64,000 nt of DNA, taken from assembly GCA_039096225.1 (NCBI GenBank), contig JBBPEB010000028.1:308501-372500 (forward strand), given 5' to 3'. This DNA is from Blastocystis sp. Blastoise. Lineage: Eukaryota; Sar; Bigyra; Opalinata; Blastocystidae. Below are positions 28,681 to 45,101 of this stretch, in pieces. Numbering within the stretch: the stretch's first letter is position 1; each line of letters starts with the position of its first letter. The notes under the pieces are model-generated. The model had not been told where the DNA came from and did not search any database. It saw nothing but the letters and a program-made list of their open reading frames with translations. A program made the translations under genes and the position numbers.

Positions 28681-29683
28681 CTAAAAATTCTCATAAAAAT
28701 TCATTTTTAAATTTTTTAAATTTTTTTATGACTCACTACTAAAGTAACAAGTTTTAGCAATTATATATTACACTATTGACACAACATTATTGTATCCCAC
28801 TACTTTCAGGTTTTAAAAAATTACTCATTTTTGTTGACTCTCTGATCTGTTGACTAACTCGTCTAAAAACTATTAATTCTGACATAAAACGTTTTTATAA
28901 TACATAATTCACTCTCAAAACAACTTTTTAAAAGACTTTTATTTGATTCTGAGGAAAACTTGTTTTTTTAGAAGTTTTGACATACTCTTTGTATGCGGAA
29001 CTTTAAGTCATGATAGAATAAAATTAAAAAAAGTCTTTTAAAATTCTTATGTCCTCTGATATATAATAAAATAAAAATAGACTCAGTTTTGAACAATAAA
29101 ATTATTCCCGTAAATATTTTAAAAATTCAAAACTCTGGTCTGACTGCCCATGGAACAAATAGGCTCGGCTCAATTTTTCAGTGTAAAAAAAATATAAATT
29201 TTTGACTTTTTGGCTGAATTTTGGTTCTGAGCCATAGAGGTCAGCTGATTGACTTTTAATTACATTTATGACTCTGAGAGGGTCTTCACTTCAAACACAA
29301 CTATAAAATATTTTAAAATATTGACCCCATTTTCTTGAGAATTGCGACTTTAAAATAAATAAAAACGGTTTGGATATCGTGTGACCCACTGATATAAGAA
29401 AAAATTGTCAATTCTTTAATAAAATATGTTTAATAAGGTCTTTGAGTCTAAATGAAAAGCCTACTAAAAAATTATGTGAAAATTTTCATTTTTTTGCCTA
29501 AGTCTTTTTTTTCTTGAGTTTTCATTGGCTGAATAAGTTTTGAACGAAAATTAGCCAATCAAAAAGCTTTAAAAATTAAAAATGACCTAATAGTGAGCGT
29601 TTATTAAGCTAGAAATGAATAAAATGATCATTAAAACTAACAGAAAATATTAAAAAAATAAATAAAAATAACTATAAAATAGA
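28681..29683. other. Non-coding right flank of the repeat island
   Basis: No coding frame and no repeat partner recognised in the window. It has slightly more G+C than the TA-rich introns (for example 29140-29300), so it may be older transposon sequence. Confidence 0.5.
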
Positions 29684-30642
29684 TTAAACAGTTTTTTTAA
29701 CATGCATTTTCGATCGAACATCATTTTTCCACGTTTGTCTATTACCTTTAGTAGCAGCAGCACGAATAGAAGCATCAGATTTCCCTGAATACATTGTACG
29801 CATAATCTGATTCTTAGAAATACCGCGTGGATCTTCACGAATCATATTGACTAATTCTTCAGAAGTTTCTGGAAGAGACAAATTATTATGAAGACGAGTT
29901 TGAACATATTTATGAATCACTATATATAATAATGAAATATATATTGTTTATATTAATAAAATAATGTGTATATAGTTATAAAAAGAAAATATATATAGAA
30001 TAAAAATGCTTAAAACATACTTTTTTGTTCATCAAAAAACATTAATGCTTGATCAACATCTTTCACAGTCTATATATAGATAGATATAATAAATAAATAA
30101 ATATAATAAAATAAATAAATATAATAAATAAATTAATATAATAAATAAATTAATATAATAAATAAATTAATATAATAAATATAATAAATAAATATAATAA
30201 ATAAATATAATAAATAAATAATAAATACACAATTAGAGCTATTAGCTACTCTTTCTTTAACTCTACGATCAATTATACGAGCATCTTCTAATTCTTTTTC
30301 TGTGAAATTATTAAAAATAGCAAGTCTTGCTTTCACATCTTTGATTTCTTCCATTTTAGAAACACCAGGGATTTTAGATCTCCAACCATCAACACCAGAC
30401 TTTTCAGTCATAATAGCGAGCATTTCTTTTGCATCTTTTAATTTAAATTTATCGATCGTCTTCATTGTATTCATCATATTGGTAAAGGCCTCCTTCATTT
30501 GTTTTTGTTGCATATTTTCAGATTTCTTGGTAACAGAGTCACGGATGGAATCCATGATTCCAAAGTTACGAACAAAAACGTATTGTTGAGAAGGTTTGAT
30601 GAGTTTTGAAACAATAAATCTTGCCTTAAAGAGTGAATTCAT
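29684..30642 (-). CDS. SRP54 M-domain-like protein with probable mitochondrial presequence, three exons
   Basis: Exon 1 (30642-30229) begins MNSLFKARFIVSKLIK and FVRNFGIM, a basic, hydrophobic leader resembling a mitochondrial presequence. The body includes MKTIDKFKLKDAKEMLAIM, KIPGVSKMEEI and EKELEDARIIDRRVKERVA, with exon 2 (30069-30021) giving TVKDVDQALMFF. This ARIIxxRxKxRVA-VxDVxxLLxxF pattern resembles the helical M (RNA/signal-binding) domain of SRP54. Exon 3 (29919-29684) adds a unique tail, starting MIHKYVQTRL and including MIREDPRGISKNQIM. No GTPase domain is present. It could be an organellar protein using only the M fold; function unknown. An in-frame ATG ten codons upstream (30672) is an alternative start. 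Confidence 0.62.
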
Positions 30643-30672
30643 ATCTGTAAAGTACCTTTTAAGAAATATCAA

Positions 30673-32529
30673 AAAGAAAAAAGAATTGATGATTGGCTGA
30701 ATTTATCTGAAAATATAAAAAATGCTGAAATTAGTTTTGTTTTGTTTTTTTTTATTCATATAATGGAAAAATTTAAGTATCTGAAAAGCTATTTATAAAT
30801 ATATTCCTATCCAGTTTTCATTCATAAAATTATAGTTTTAATTATACAAGAAAAAACAAAACAAATTAGACATTTGAGTCTAGAGGAGATATTAATATGG
30901 TGTCAATATATCTATAAATAAAGAATATCCATGAAAGAATAATTACAATAAAAAAAGAAGAAGAATATGAAATAGATATAATAAAAAAAAGTGTTCTATA
31001 AAAGAAATACCAGGTAGATCACAATAAAAGAGAAAGATCTAATAATTTTATTGAATATAAACAAGGTGAAGAATAATGAAAATACAATTTAATTATAAAA
31101 CAAGTAAATAATAAACAAGATATAGACAAACAAAAATAAAAACAAATGAAAAACAAAAGAATGAATGATGGATATATATCAAAAAATGTATTTAACAAAA
31201 AGTATCTATTTACATATGATAAGAATGAATGAGAAAGAATTCAAAGAAACCAAGACAATATAATGTAAAATATATACATTATAGAGGTTAATGACAAAAG
31301 AAAGAAGATATAACAAATTAATAAATAATAATAGAAGAAAGGAACTCTTATAAAATAAATCATTCGAACTATAGAATTGAATGAAAAGAATGTAAATATT
31401 TATATATCTCTTTATATATACAATATGTAAACCTAAGAATATATAAAAATATATTTAAAAATATATTAAAAAGAATAATTTAATCAATACATAAGAATCT
31501 ATATAAAGTATAATAAAAGTAACTATTCTATAACATAGTAAAGTATAAATAAATATAAAAACAGTAATATTCAATGAAACTATAAATATCACCAAGACAC
31601 ACAAAAATAATATAAATAAAAAAAATAGATGAAGAAATAGAGAATGCAAAGCAAAAGAATATATATATAAATCTAGAATTTTAATAAGAATCATATATAT
31701 ATATATATATATATTATATAATATATATATATGATGAAAAAGAATATATGAAGGAGATAAAAAAGAAAAGAAATATGACCTCGCACAAATAAAAATAATA
31801 TATAAACACAAGAATGATAAATATAAAATAAGATATGATATGTTTTTTAAATATATATATATTAGATTATTAATATTAAAAAAATATATAATTATAGTAT
31901 AGATAAAAAAGAAAGAACGAATACTATAAAACAAGAATGAAGGAAAATCAAAGAATAATGGAATACGAAGAATGATGATAAGGAGAATCTATGTGAATAA
32001 AAGAGGAAAGAGAGGGAAAAGAAAAAGTAATATGAGTATAGAATACATAGGAATAGATGAATACTCATAGAAGAATTGATAATAAAATGATAAATAGATG
32101 AAAAGTATAGTATTATACATGTACATATAATTATGATGAAACAAAAGAGTAATAATTATATGTAAAAAAAATAATAGATCAAACAAATTTGTATTAAAGG
32201 AAAAATGAAAAATACAAAATGAATTATAAAACAAATTATTATTTTAAGAAAATAAAATATAAATATGAAACGCATGGATATGAACATATATTGTTTAAAT
32301 ATATATATATATAAATCAATAAAAGTGTTATATATACAAACATATATATAGCATTTAGCAATAGTTAGAAAAAAATATTATAATAAAAATAAAAGTATAG
32401 AAAGAAAATGAGTATGAAATATCTTTTATAAATGCATACAACAAAATTAATATATAAATAGAATAAAAGTAGATAAATAGATTATTTTTAAAATAAAAAG
32501 AAATCATATAGTATCTATTTCAACCTACT
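30673..32529. other. Long A+T-rich intergenic region
   Basis: About 1.85 kb with no supportable gene. Long frames on the minus strand (for example around 31455-31934) are Phe/Ile/Tyr-rich low-complexity artefacts. It probably includes the 3' UTR of the Ser/Asn-rich gene. Confidence 0.55.
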
Positions 32530-34364
32530 TTAGTTATGATTATTAATATATAAAACGCGCATTTCTTGAGGAGACGAACATAGAGTATAAGAAAGTAGTT
32601 TTTTAGTACAACGGTTAATTAATTGTTTAGGGAAAAGAGGAGGAAGAGTAGTTGAGTTCACTTTAGTATTATTCTTCTTCTTATTATTATTTATAGTAGA
32701 ATTACGTTTATTAATTGATTGAGTAGAAGGAGTAGAAAAAGTAGATTTCTTCTTTGTTTGACGATTATGTTTTTTAGTATCTAATATAGAAGGTATAGTA
32801 TAGAAAGAATTTAATTTATTCATTTTTGATATAGGTAAGTTATACATTGTTTCTATTGTATTCACAAAAGAATTCTGATTATTAAGATTATTTTGAAGAG
32901 TATATGTATTATTTGTATTGATTTCATTCATAGAAGAAGAAGAAGAAGATACTAAAGAATTTAAATGGCTCATATCACAGCAAGAATTATTTCTTGGTTT
33001 TTTAATTGAACATTCAACAGATTGACTAATTACAGAAGAACTTCGTTTTCTAGGTGCAGTATAAGCAAGATTTCCATCAGCTAGATATAATTTTGATGCT
33101 TTTTTATGTTGCTTAGGAGGAAGAGAAGGAGGTGGATTATTTGTGATTGTACGGTTAACAAAGAAGCTATGTGTTTCTGATGTACTTATAGGACTCAAAG
33201 TAGAAGTAGTACCAGAAGACGAAGATTTTGAAGAATAAAAAGAAGAATTTGTTTGTAATAGAGGATGCTTTTGAGAAGATTTCAATGATTCTTGATATGT
33301 AGTATTTGATATAGGATTCATTTCAGTATTAATATTAATATCATTATTATTATTAATATTAATATTATTATTGTTATTAATTTCATTACTATTATTATTA
33401 TTATTATAAAGAGTACAATCTATAGTGTTATTAAGATTGACCAAAGGAGGAATACTAATCGATTCATTATAGGGTGAAAAAGAAAGAGAATCATTAAAAA
33501 ATTGTTGATTTCCAAAAAGATCACTTGTTTCGAAAGAATATGGATTACCAAATAAAGTATTTTCTATATCCGAATAATGAGGATATTGTTCATTATCTGT
33601 TTTTAATGATGAATCATAAGCGTTATTATCATTATTATAACTAGAATTGCTAATGATAAAATCATTATTATTATGATCTGCTAATGAATGTAAGAAACCT
33701 TCTGAAGTAGATAATCCATCCCTTTGTATACATTCTGACGAATCCAGATTAATATTTGAAATAGAATTACTAAAATGAAATATAGAATCAGCACTATTTT
33801 GAGTTGAGTTGTTACTTGTATTGATTTCAGGAATCATATTTTCAATAAAATTACATTCTGAATTAGGAAAGAAATTGTTATTATCATCGTGAAACTGTTC
33901 AGAACCGTAATCGTCTAAAGTAGATGAAGAAGAAAAACTCTCCTTATGAGGTATAGAGGAGTCAGATAAGATGACATCATCATAAGCAGGTGAACAACTT
34001 TGGATTATCGAATTATCATGATTAACTATAAAAGAATAAATGTTAATCATTTATCAAAAAAAAAACATAATTAGCTTAAATTTATAAGAAAAAGATATTC
34101 TAAATATACATATATAAAGGATAAAGAAAACAAAAACCAAATGATAAACAACATACAACAACTGTTAACTGCTTGATGAATAGAAGGTGAGAAACAATAA
34201 TTTTCTTTTGACGATAGGATGTCATTGTTATTAGCATCATTATTGAATTGATACGGACAATCATAGTTAAAATTGTTGTCTGAAAAAGAACAAAAATGTG
34301 AAGGAAGAGCGATCGAGTTTAAATCGATAGTAACAAACGGTTCGAGTTGGCTGGAAAGACTCAT
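32530..34364 (-). CDS. Ser/Asn-rich, probably nuclear regulatory protein of unknown family, two exons
   Basis: Exon 1 begins MSLSSQLEPFVTIDL (34364) and ends after QAVNSC. A GTATG...TTATAG intron (about 34156-34034) leads to exon 2, read in frame as FNHDNSIIQSCSPAYDDVIL. The protein of about 560 residues is mostly disordered with Ser and Asn runs. More ordered islands include KASKLYLADGNLAYTAPRKR, IKKPRNN, a Lys/Arg cluster near TKKKSTFS, and a C-terminus ending LINRCTKKLLSYTLCSSPQE then MRVLYINNHN. Basic clusters suggest nuclear import. No DNA-binding domain is recognised. Confidence 0.72.
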
Positions 34365-37058
34365 TTCAGAATTTGAATAAGGCAGAGAAACAATAATGGA
34401 GTGAAAAAAACTATAGGCAATAGACGTACATAGTTCGAAATATATACCCCTCAGACAGTAGAATAATGGGTAACAGAAATATCTGACACCTAATACTCGT
34501 ATATATTAAAAAAATATGACAAATCTATTTCAAATAAACAAAGCCATGTCTGTGTAATGTCAAGAAATGGGAGCAAACGAAGTTTTTCTTCAAATCAATA
34601 TTTGATGGATTGAGGATCGACCAATGAAATTACAGATGCCAGAAAACTACGTTTATTGGTTAATATTGACTTATTAATCCATAAAAATGAATAGTGTCTT
34701 TTTACTAAAAATATTTATATAGATTAAATATGGGAATCTGACATGACAACCATATTGTCAAAGCTATAAAAAGCTAGATTGATAGCTTCGCTATAATTTA
34801 AGAAACACACATGTTTTATTTTATGGAGCCATTTCTATTTAAAGTTTTAATTGAACCACTAAAACAAAACTACTAAAACTGTCTTGTACATTTATGACTA
34901 TTTTAAACGAAATGACGAGCTCTAGAATAATTAAAAATCTGTTTGAGTATACAATATAACTGGAGGAACCGATTACAAGCAATTGAAGAACTGATTGGTA
35001 CCAAAAGAAATATTGGAAAGGAAAGAAGGCAAACATACCTTGCAATATCGAGCTTATATTGCTTTGAATCAATAGTGATACATCTATGGATGATGATAAC
35101 AAATTTGTTTTTTTGAAATGCAATAATCAACATAAATTAACTGAATTTATTTTAAGTATACAAAATATACAAGATTTGATTTTCTATAACGCTTGATAGA
35201 GAAAGATTATCATTCATAATGAACAATGGTTTTTTTGCCTGAAGAAAAACATCGAGAAATAACTTGGGATATAACTAGTATATATCTGATGAACATATAG
35301 TGCATTAAAAGACCATCATGGATGTATCACATAGTTCAATATGAGTGAAATAAAGTGTAGAAAGGAGAGGAAACAATAAATATTTAAAAATACTTAAACT
35401 ATATGTATTAGAATATAATGGTGATAGTCAAAGTAAATAAAAATTGCAACAAAATAAAATAAATAAATAAAGAAGAGTGAAGAATTTGTACTCTTATAAT
35501 TTTCTATTGGGTGGAGAAAAATCATAAATAACATATAAACAATATAGGACTTATATATATTAAAGACCCCTTAGAAGTATGAAATGAAATAATACGCTTG
35601 GAAAATGAATCCCTCATAGCACGAAATAAACGAAGAAAAAAAAAAGAGAAGAAGAAAGAGTCTAATAGAAAGACGAAGAACTTGTGTATATCGGTAACAC
35701 TTGAATATGTTGATAATCTGGTATATATAAACATATAAGGATATCCTATAATTCATTTTAGTAGTATTTTCATTTGATTTTATAGGAGAAGGAAAACAAA
35801 AGTTCAATTGGGTGAGATTATCATGAGATCCTAAGTATCTTTCAGCGTTTTCAGTATAGGCATAACAAGGTGAATAAGTTCGGTGGAAGAATAACTTATA
35901 ATCTGGACATGAAATATTTTTGATTAATGATGACACTTTAGTAGAAACATAGAAATATCATTTCTAATATATAATAAACATTTATGAACTAAAGAAGATA
36001 TTCGATTATAAGTTAACAAGAAAAATGAATTATCAAGCTTACCATGTATTTTGTTTAATTATTCTTTGAGTGCTCACATTGATCTCTATATTATGGTGAG
36101 TCAGAAATGGATCATGACTTTAAGAATAACGATATCTTTCGAAAAATATATTATTTAAGATTTTTTCAGAAACAATTAAGATCTTTTTAAAGATGTTCTT
36201 ATTGTTTAAATAGGTGAATAAGATATGTTTTTCTTTAACTACTTAATGTATCATTCATTTTACAATGAATATTTCGTTATAAAAATAACATTATAGTAAT
36301 GTGCTATTATTAAATGGCTTATGTTAACTAAAGTATAGAGGATACAATATGAATTGAGACTTGCTTGTCATGAATATTGCAAAATAACTCAACAAATAAT
36401 CAAATAAAAATGAAATTAAAAACAACAATAAAAACAAGATTATAAAAACAAACAATAGGGCATCACAAAAAAGTATATGAGCCATTAAGAGATTATCAAG
36501 AAAGAGAAACATTCTTTCATAGAAAGTATGAAGCAACACAGAGTACCACACACACAAAAAAAAATTGTATTCATAACAATAATGAAAAAAAAACTAATAA
36601 ATAGAAGATTTATAAGAATAAAAGGTGTTATCATTTATAGGTATATATAAAATAATGAATCTAAACCCATTATAAGCATAGAGGAATACAAAAAAAATGA
36701 AAAGGAACATAAAAGAAACAAATATTTATAAACAAAAAAATAACAAAAATATGTATATATATATAAACAGAGAGTAAGAAAATAAAAATACACTACAATA
36801 AAGAAGAATTGAATGCTAAAAAGAAATATATATTAGAGTATGAGGAAAATAGTTTATACAAAGAAATGCTCTACAAATAAATAAATAAATTAATTAATAA
36901 AAAAAGAAATATCTAAGAAAACAATAAGAAAGAATAACTATGAAAAAAGGTAACCATCACAATATATATAGAGTATACAATATAACGAAAAAAAAGTTAT
37001 ATAAAAAAATAAATAAAAAAAAAATTAAAAAAAAAATAAAAATAATAAATATATATAT
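34365..37058. other. Long intergenic region between two minus-strand genes
   Basis: About 2.7 kb between the Ser/Asn-rich gene start and the BTB-TLDc stop. Base use is less monotonous than introns, and several short minus-strand frames occur (34839-35123, 35571-35936, 36324-36557). It may hold a long 5' leader, a non-coding RNA or missed small exons. Nothing is firmly supported. Confidence 0.4.
35571..35936 (-). CDS. Hypothetical short ORF, uncertain
   Basis: The frame starts MSSLIKNISCPDYKLFFHRT and continues with about 45 further residues of balanced composition (including CYAYTENAERYLGSHDN) before becoming low-complexity after NYRIS. That first part looks more coding than its surroundings. 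No family is recognised and splice sites are unclear. It may be a small gene's first exon or an upstream ORF of the Ser/Asn-rich gene. Confidence 0.22.
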   Translation of the reverse strand: MSSLIKNISCPDYKLFFHRTYSPCYAYTENAERYLGSHDNLTQLNFCFPSPIKSNENTTKMNYRISLYVYIYQIINIFKCYRYTQVLRLSIRLFLLLFFFSSFISCYEGFIFQAYYFISYF

Positions 37059-40650
<3,592 letters not shown>

Positions 40651-41732
40651 AAATTCACGAAATATAAAGAATTTATTAAAAATAATGTATAGAACAACAA
40701 AATGTATTATGAACTGTTTCTGTACTTTTTTTAATGCTACTGCTGAAAAAAAAACAAGTTATATTCAGTTGTTGCGTATAAGTCAAAAAATTTGATTTCC
40801 CCATGAATAATATGATTTTTCAGGTACTTGATTTTGTTCGGGAAAGTGCTATAACAACCGGAGAACTTCACTGATGCCTGCCGTCGGTGATTTACGCTAT
40901 AGACTACCAATTTCATCTTTTTCAACATGACTTAATTTGACTGAATACCGAAGACGAAATTCTTTGAAAATAAGCAGATTCTATTAATAATTATGTAGCA
41001 AATATGATATGATGATTTTCGTTGATGTTATAGAAAGAGGATGCTCTTGAAAAAAAAATTGTAAATTTCTTTGATACATTAGCTTCGTGAACCATTGTTT
41101 TCTATTATTATTTGTTGCTTAAAGGGGTGGAATGTTTATGTTGGATCTGATATATCTTAGGTAGCTCTACTATTTTAAAAATCTCGTAAATTATATCTAT
41201 AATACTTTGATTATTGATTTATTTTCAAGCTATTGTTTCCCATTATTATACGTATTCATTCTACGATTATTGGACTAAAATATTAGTATTCATGAAAAAT
41301 AATAAATACATTTAGAACTAAGTTAATCAATAATTTATTTATATAAGAGATACTTTTTATTGTTGTGAATGTCAATCATATATATTCCAAAAATAATTAT
41401 AATCTAAATATATAGAACATTATAATAAGCAATAATTATCATATAAATATATAGCAACTATTCATTATTATAAATATACTAAATAATCCCATTTCTTGTT
41501 CATATTTACATTGTATTTTTTTTTTATATATGAATATAAATTAAAAAGTTCTATTGAAAAAAACAGTTTAAAGTTGAATAACACAAGACGAAATCATTTC
41601 AATATATATATAAATCAAAAGAAAATTTAAAATAACAAACATATAACAATCATCAAACATAATAATAGAAAACTATTATCATATAAAAGAATTTTAATGA
41701 ATTATTTTTTTTTATTATAGAATGAATAGAAT
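40651..41732. other. Intergenic region upstream of BTB-TLDc
   Basis: Holds the BTB-TLDc promoter and the 3' flank of the transporter gene. A 63-residue minus-strand frame at 40737-40928 has unusually G+C-rich codons but no recognisable family. Confidence 0.5.
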
Positions 41733-43034
41733 TTAAACAGGAACTACTTTAGGAACACTTTCTGAAGTAGTTTCTATTACAGTAGCAGGTATAGGTTGTT
41801 CTTCAAGAAGAGCAGTTTGAGTAGAATCTTCTGATTTCTTATGCTTCTTAATATCCATAAATTGGAATATAATAATAAGAATAATAGAGACAACACCAAA
41901 TCCAGGAGTTACTTTATAAGCCCATTCAGCACCTAATTTATCATTCATATAACCAAGAGGGAATTGAGCAATAGATTGTAATAAAGCTTGAAGAGGACAA
42001 ATAATACTTACAGGAATAGGAGCTAAATTACCAAAGTAATGAATAATACAGCATAAATATGTAGGCCAGAAGAAGCCAATGAAAACACCAGTACTAGCAA
42101 AAACCCATAATCCATTTTCTTTTAATAAGAAACCAATAATAAATAATATAATAGTACCTACTAAAACAATATAGATCATAGCATAATTACCAATTCTATC
42201 TGTAATAAACCCACCAAATAAACGAGCAATAGTAAATAAAAGATACATAACAGTAATATATTTAGAACCTTCAGAACCAGGATCAATATCATAAACATCT
42301 TCCATATATAAACCAAACCAATTATTAGCAGCACGTTCAACCATTTCCAGCATCATCAAAGAAAGAGCACAATACCATACAACAGGTGAAAGTAAGCATT
42401 TTCCAATAGTCATATGTTGAACTTTATCTTCAGAAGTATCTTCTTTTGTAGGATAATTTACAGCAAAAGGACAAAAGATAATATATATAAAAAGAACAGC
42501 AATTGGAATACAAAGAGCAATATAAATACCACGGAAAGAAGCATCACGGAACATATCATAAATCCAACTAGCATATATTGGAGAAGCAGTAGCACCAATA
42601 CCATAGAAGAAGTTCATAATAGAAATGTGAGTAGCTGTATGTTCAGTAAAGATAGTAGAACCAAGAGTAGTAGGAGCTACATCATTAAATCCCATACCCA
42701 TTGTAGCTAAGACTTGAGTTAAAATAGCAAGCCAATAAACATTTGAAAAAGAAGTAGATAAACAACCTACAAGGCCTCCAACGAATCCAAGAATAAAAAC
42801 TAACTTAAAACCCCATTTCTCTTGAAGAATAGCTCCAATAAAAGCAAAAATAAGATAACCGAAAGTACCACTAGAAGTAAATATAGCGTACTCACTATAA
42901 GAAACATTAAATTCATCACGAATCAATGGACCAGTAATACTCTTGACATTATCAATCAAACCTTGGCATATCATACCACAGTAAGTAGCCATAGTTAAAA
43001 GCCAGAAATTCTTTTTAGATAACGTTTCAACCAT
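41733..43034 (-). CDS. Major facilitator (FucP/BSC6-like) transporter, 12 TM, intronless
   Basis: A 433-residue, single-exon membrane protein with about 12 hydrophobic helices in two six-helix halves and a cytoplasmic central loop (TKEDTSEDKVQH). The start MVETLSKKNFWLL at 43034 is preferred because the 19 upstream in-frame residues are a Phe/Leu-rich run. Conserved features include QGLIDNVKSITGPLI, the MNFFYGIGATASPIYASWI helix typical of the fucose-permease/BSC6 branch, ARLFGGFITDRIGN (MFS motif A) and a hydrophilic C-tail. The likely substrate is a sugar or small organic solute, but it cannot be read from sequence. Lack of introns amid intron-rich genes is compatible with horizontal acquisition or retroposition. 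Confidence 0.85.
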   Translation of the reverse strand: MVETLSKKNFWLLTMATYCGMICQGLIDNVKSITGPLIRDEFNVSYSEYAIFTSSGTFGYLIFAFIGAILQEKWGFKLVFILGFVGGLVGCLSTSFSNVYWLAILTQVLATMGMGFNDVAPTTLGSTIFTEHTATHISIMNFFYGIGATASPIYASWIYDMFRDASFRGIYIALCIPIAVLFIYIIFCPFAVNYPTKEDTSEDKVQHMTIGKCLLSPVVWYCALSLMMLEMVERAANNWFGLYMEDVYDIDPGSEGSKYITVMYLLFTIARLFGGFITDRIGNYAMIYIVLVGTIILFIIGFLLKENGLWVFASTGVFIGFFWPTYLCCIIHYFGNLAPIPVSIICPLQALLQSIAQFPLGYMNDKLGAEWAYKVTPGFGVVSIILIIIFQFMDIKKHKKSEDSTQTALLEEQPIPATVIETTSESVPKVVPV

Positions 43035-43737
43035 GATCAACGACAATAACAAAAAAACAAATAAAAAAATAAAGTGAAATGCAGTTCTCACACAGAAGTT
43101 ACGAAAACCACAAAAATGAGATACAAAAAATCTCAGTCATTTCAACCCTTTTTATGTATAGTTATCAAGAACATTTTTTTTATAATTTTTTTTTATTTTT
43201 TATAATTCGTTTTTATCTTATAAAAGTTATATGTTGGAATCTGTTTTTTATTGTAATTTTCATGAATAGACATATGAATAGTGTTCTTATAAGTGAAACT
43301 TTAAAATAATATTCTATTGAATCAATTATACACATATATGATGTTACAATAATATCTAGAATACTCTTTTGCATGTCTATAGATCCTGTATTCTATAATA
43401 GCTATTTTAAAAAGAGATGACTTTAGTATTAATTATCAAAAGCAAGTGAAATTATCGTCAATATTAATATTTGCCTATTCTTGAACTGTGTATGTTTTAT
43501 AAACTATTGAAACATATATATTAATTCAAATTTGATTATGAGAATGTTTAATGAAAGAAGGATCTTAACAACAAAACAATCTTTTAACGAGAAAGAACAA
43601 TATAAAGAAACAGGAGAGACAGTAATGCATAAAAAATAGTTGAAATAGATACTGAAAATAATTCTATAAGCGTATAAATTCTCTTTTTATAAATTGATTA
43701 GATAAGAATACTATTTTTCCCAAGAGTGTGAATTCTT
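43035..43737. other. Intergenic region between transporter and ALG1
   Basis: A+T-rich; holds the transporter promoter and ALG1 3' flank. No other feature is seen. Confidence 0.5.
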
Positions 43738-44869
43738 TTAATCAAATAAGACAGAAGCATTAGTATCCCAATTTTGATCCCATCTCACTTTCTATACATA
43801 TAAATAAATATATAAGCAAGACTATATACATAGACAACAGGAGAATTTAAAATAAATAAAAATATATATATGAGTATATTAATAGAGATACTAAGAAATC
43901 AAGAGTTCCATTAGATAACGAAGAGAGAGTTTGTTTTGTACCATAATAATCTAATATAGCATCATATATTTGATTTGTTAATTCTGTAGGAGTATTGAAA
44001 ACATATCCATTTTTATTGTTCTGAACTAATTCAGGAAGAGCAGAGAACGATTTTGCACATACCTATATATAATATATTATGAATACTATAAATGAATAAT
44101 GAGGATGAATGTGACAGAAAGTGAATAGTATATATATATATATATATATAATGTATATATAATGTATATATAATGTATATATAATGTATATATATATATA
44201 TAATGTATATATATATATATATATACTGGTAGTTGTGATCCAAACATATCGACTACTTTCATGGGTAAGTCTAGACCTGAAGACGATGTATGTAGACATA
44301 CACCCAAGTCACTACTACCTAACATGGAAATATAATCTGAATAGGTAAACCACCTAAGAAGGAATATATAGATAGATATAGAGAGAAAAAAAGAGAGAAA
44401 GAGAATGAAATAAAAAAATAAAACATAAAATGAATTGAAATAATGAAATTATAACTATAGTAAAAAAAGCAAGTAGAATAATAATAATATATATATATAT
44501 ATATACATAGTCTGAATAGAAACACATTTCAAATGAAGTTCTTTGAATTGTGTTTCATAATAATTCTGTAAGGGTCCCATTCCCGTGACTATACATAGCA
44601 CTTTATAGCACTTTCTATCCTTATAACATTGGTCACATAATCTATATATATATATATATATAGATATATATAGAATCAAGACAAGAATATAGAATAAAGA
44701 TGAAAACAATTACCTAAGATCCAGAGATATTAAGGCAGTCAGAAGAATGCTGAAATCTTCATCAGGTGTCCAACTATATATATAGAATTATAATTATATA
44801 ATATATATACCTAGTGGAACTAACAAGAATAAATGGTTTTGATCCATCTATATTATTATTATTATTATG

Positions 44870-44918
<49 letters not shown>

Positions 44919-45070
44919 TTATATATACCATCTTGAATTGACGAGTCTATTTCCTATAAATATTATTTATAATATTATATATATATATATATACATAATG
45001 AGGGTTAATCCGTGTAGCTAACTTGGAATAAAACTCTTCTTTTTCCTATATATATATATATATACATACT

Positions 45071-45101
<31 letters not shown>

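Noticed and set aside
31455-31934. 159-residue minus-strand frame
   Set aside because: Low-complexity Ile/Tyr/Phe translation of A+T-rich non-coding DNA.
31745-31950. ATGAAGGA motifs that could be the branch-pairing part of a U12 snRNA gene
   Set aside because: No Sm site, stem-loops or other snRNA features around them; an 8-mer is expected by chance.
43034-43091. Upstream in-frame start of the transporter
   Set aside because: The added 19 residues are a Phe/Leu run before MVETLSKK, and MFS N-termini here normally begin with a short hydrophilic segment.
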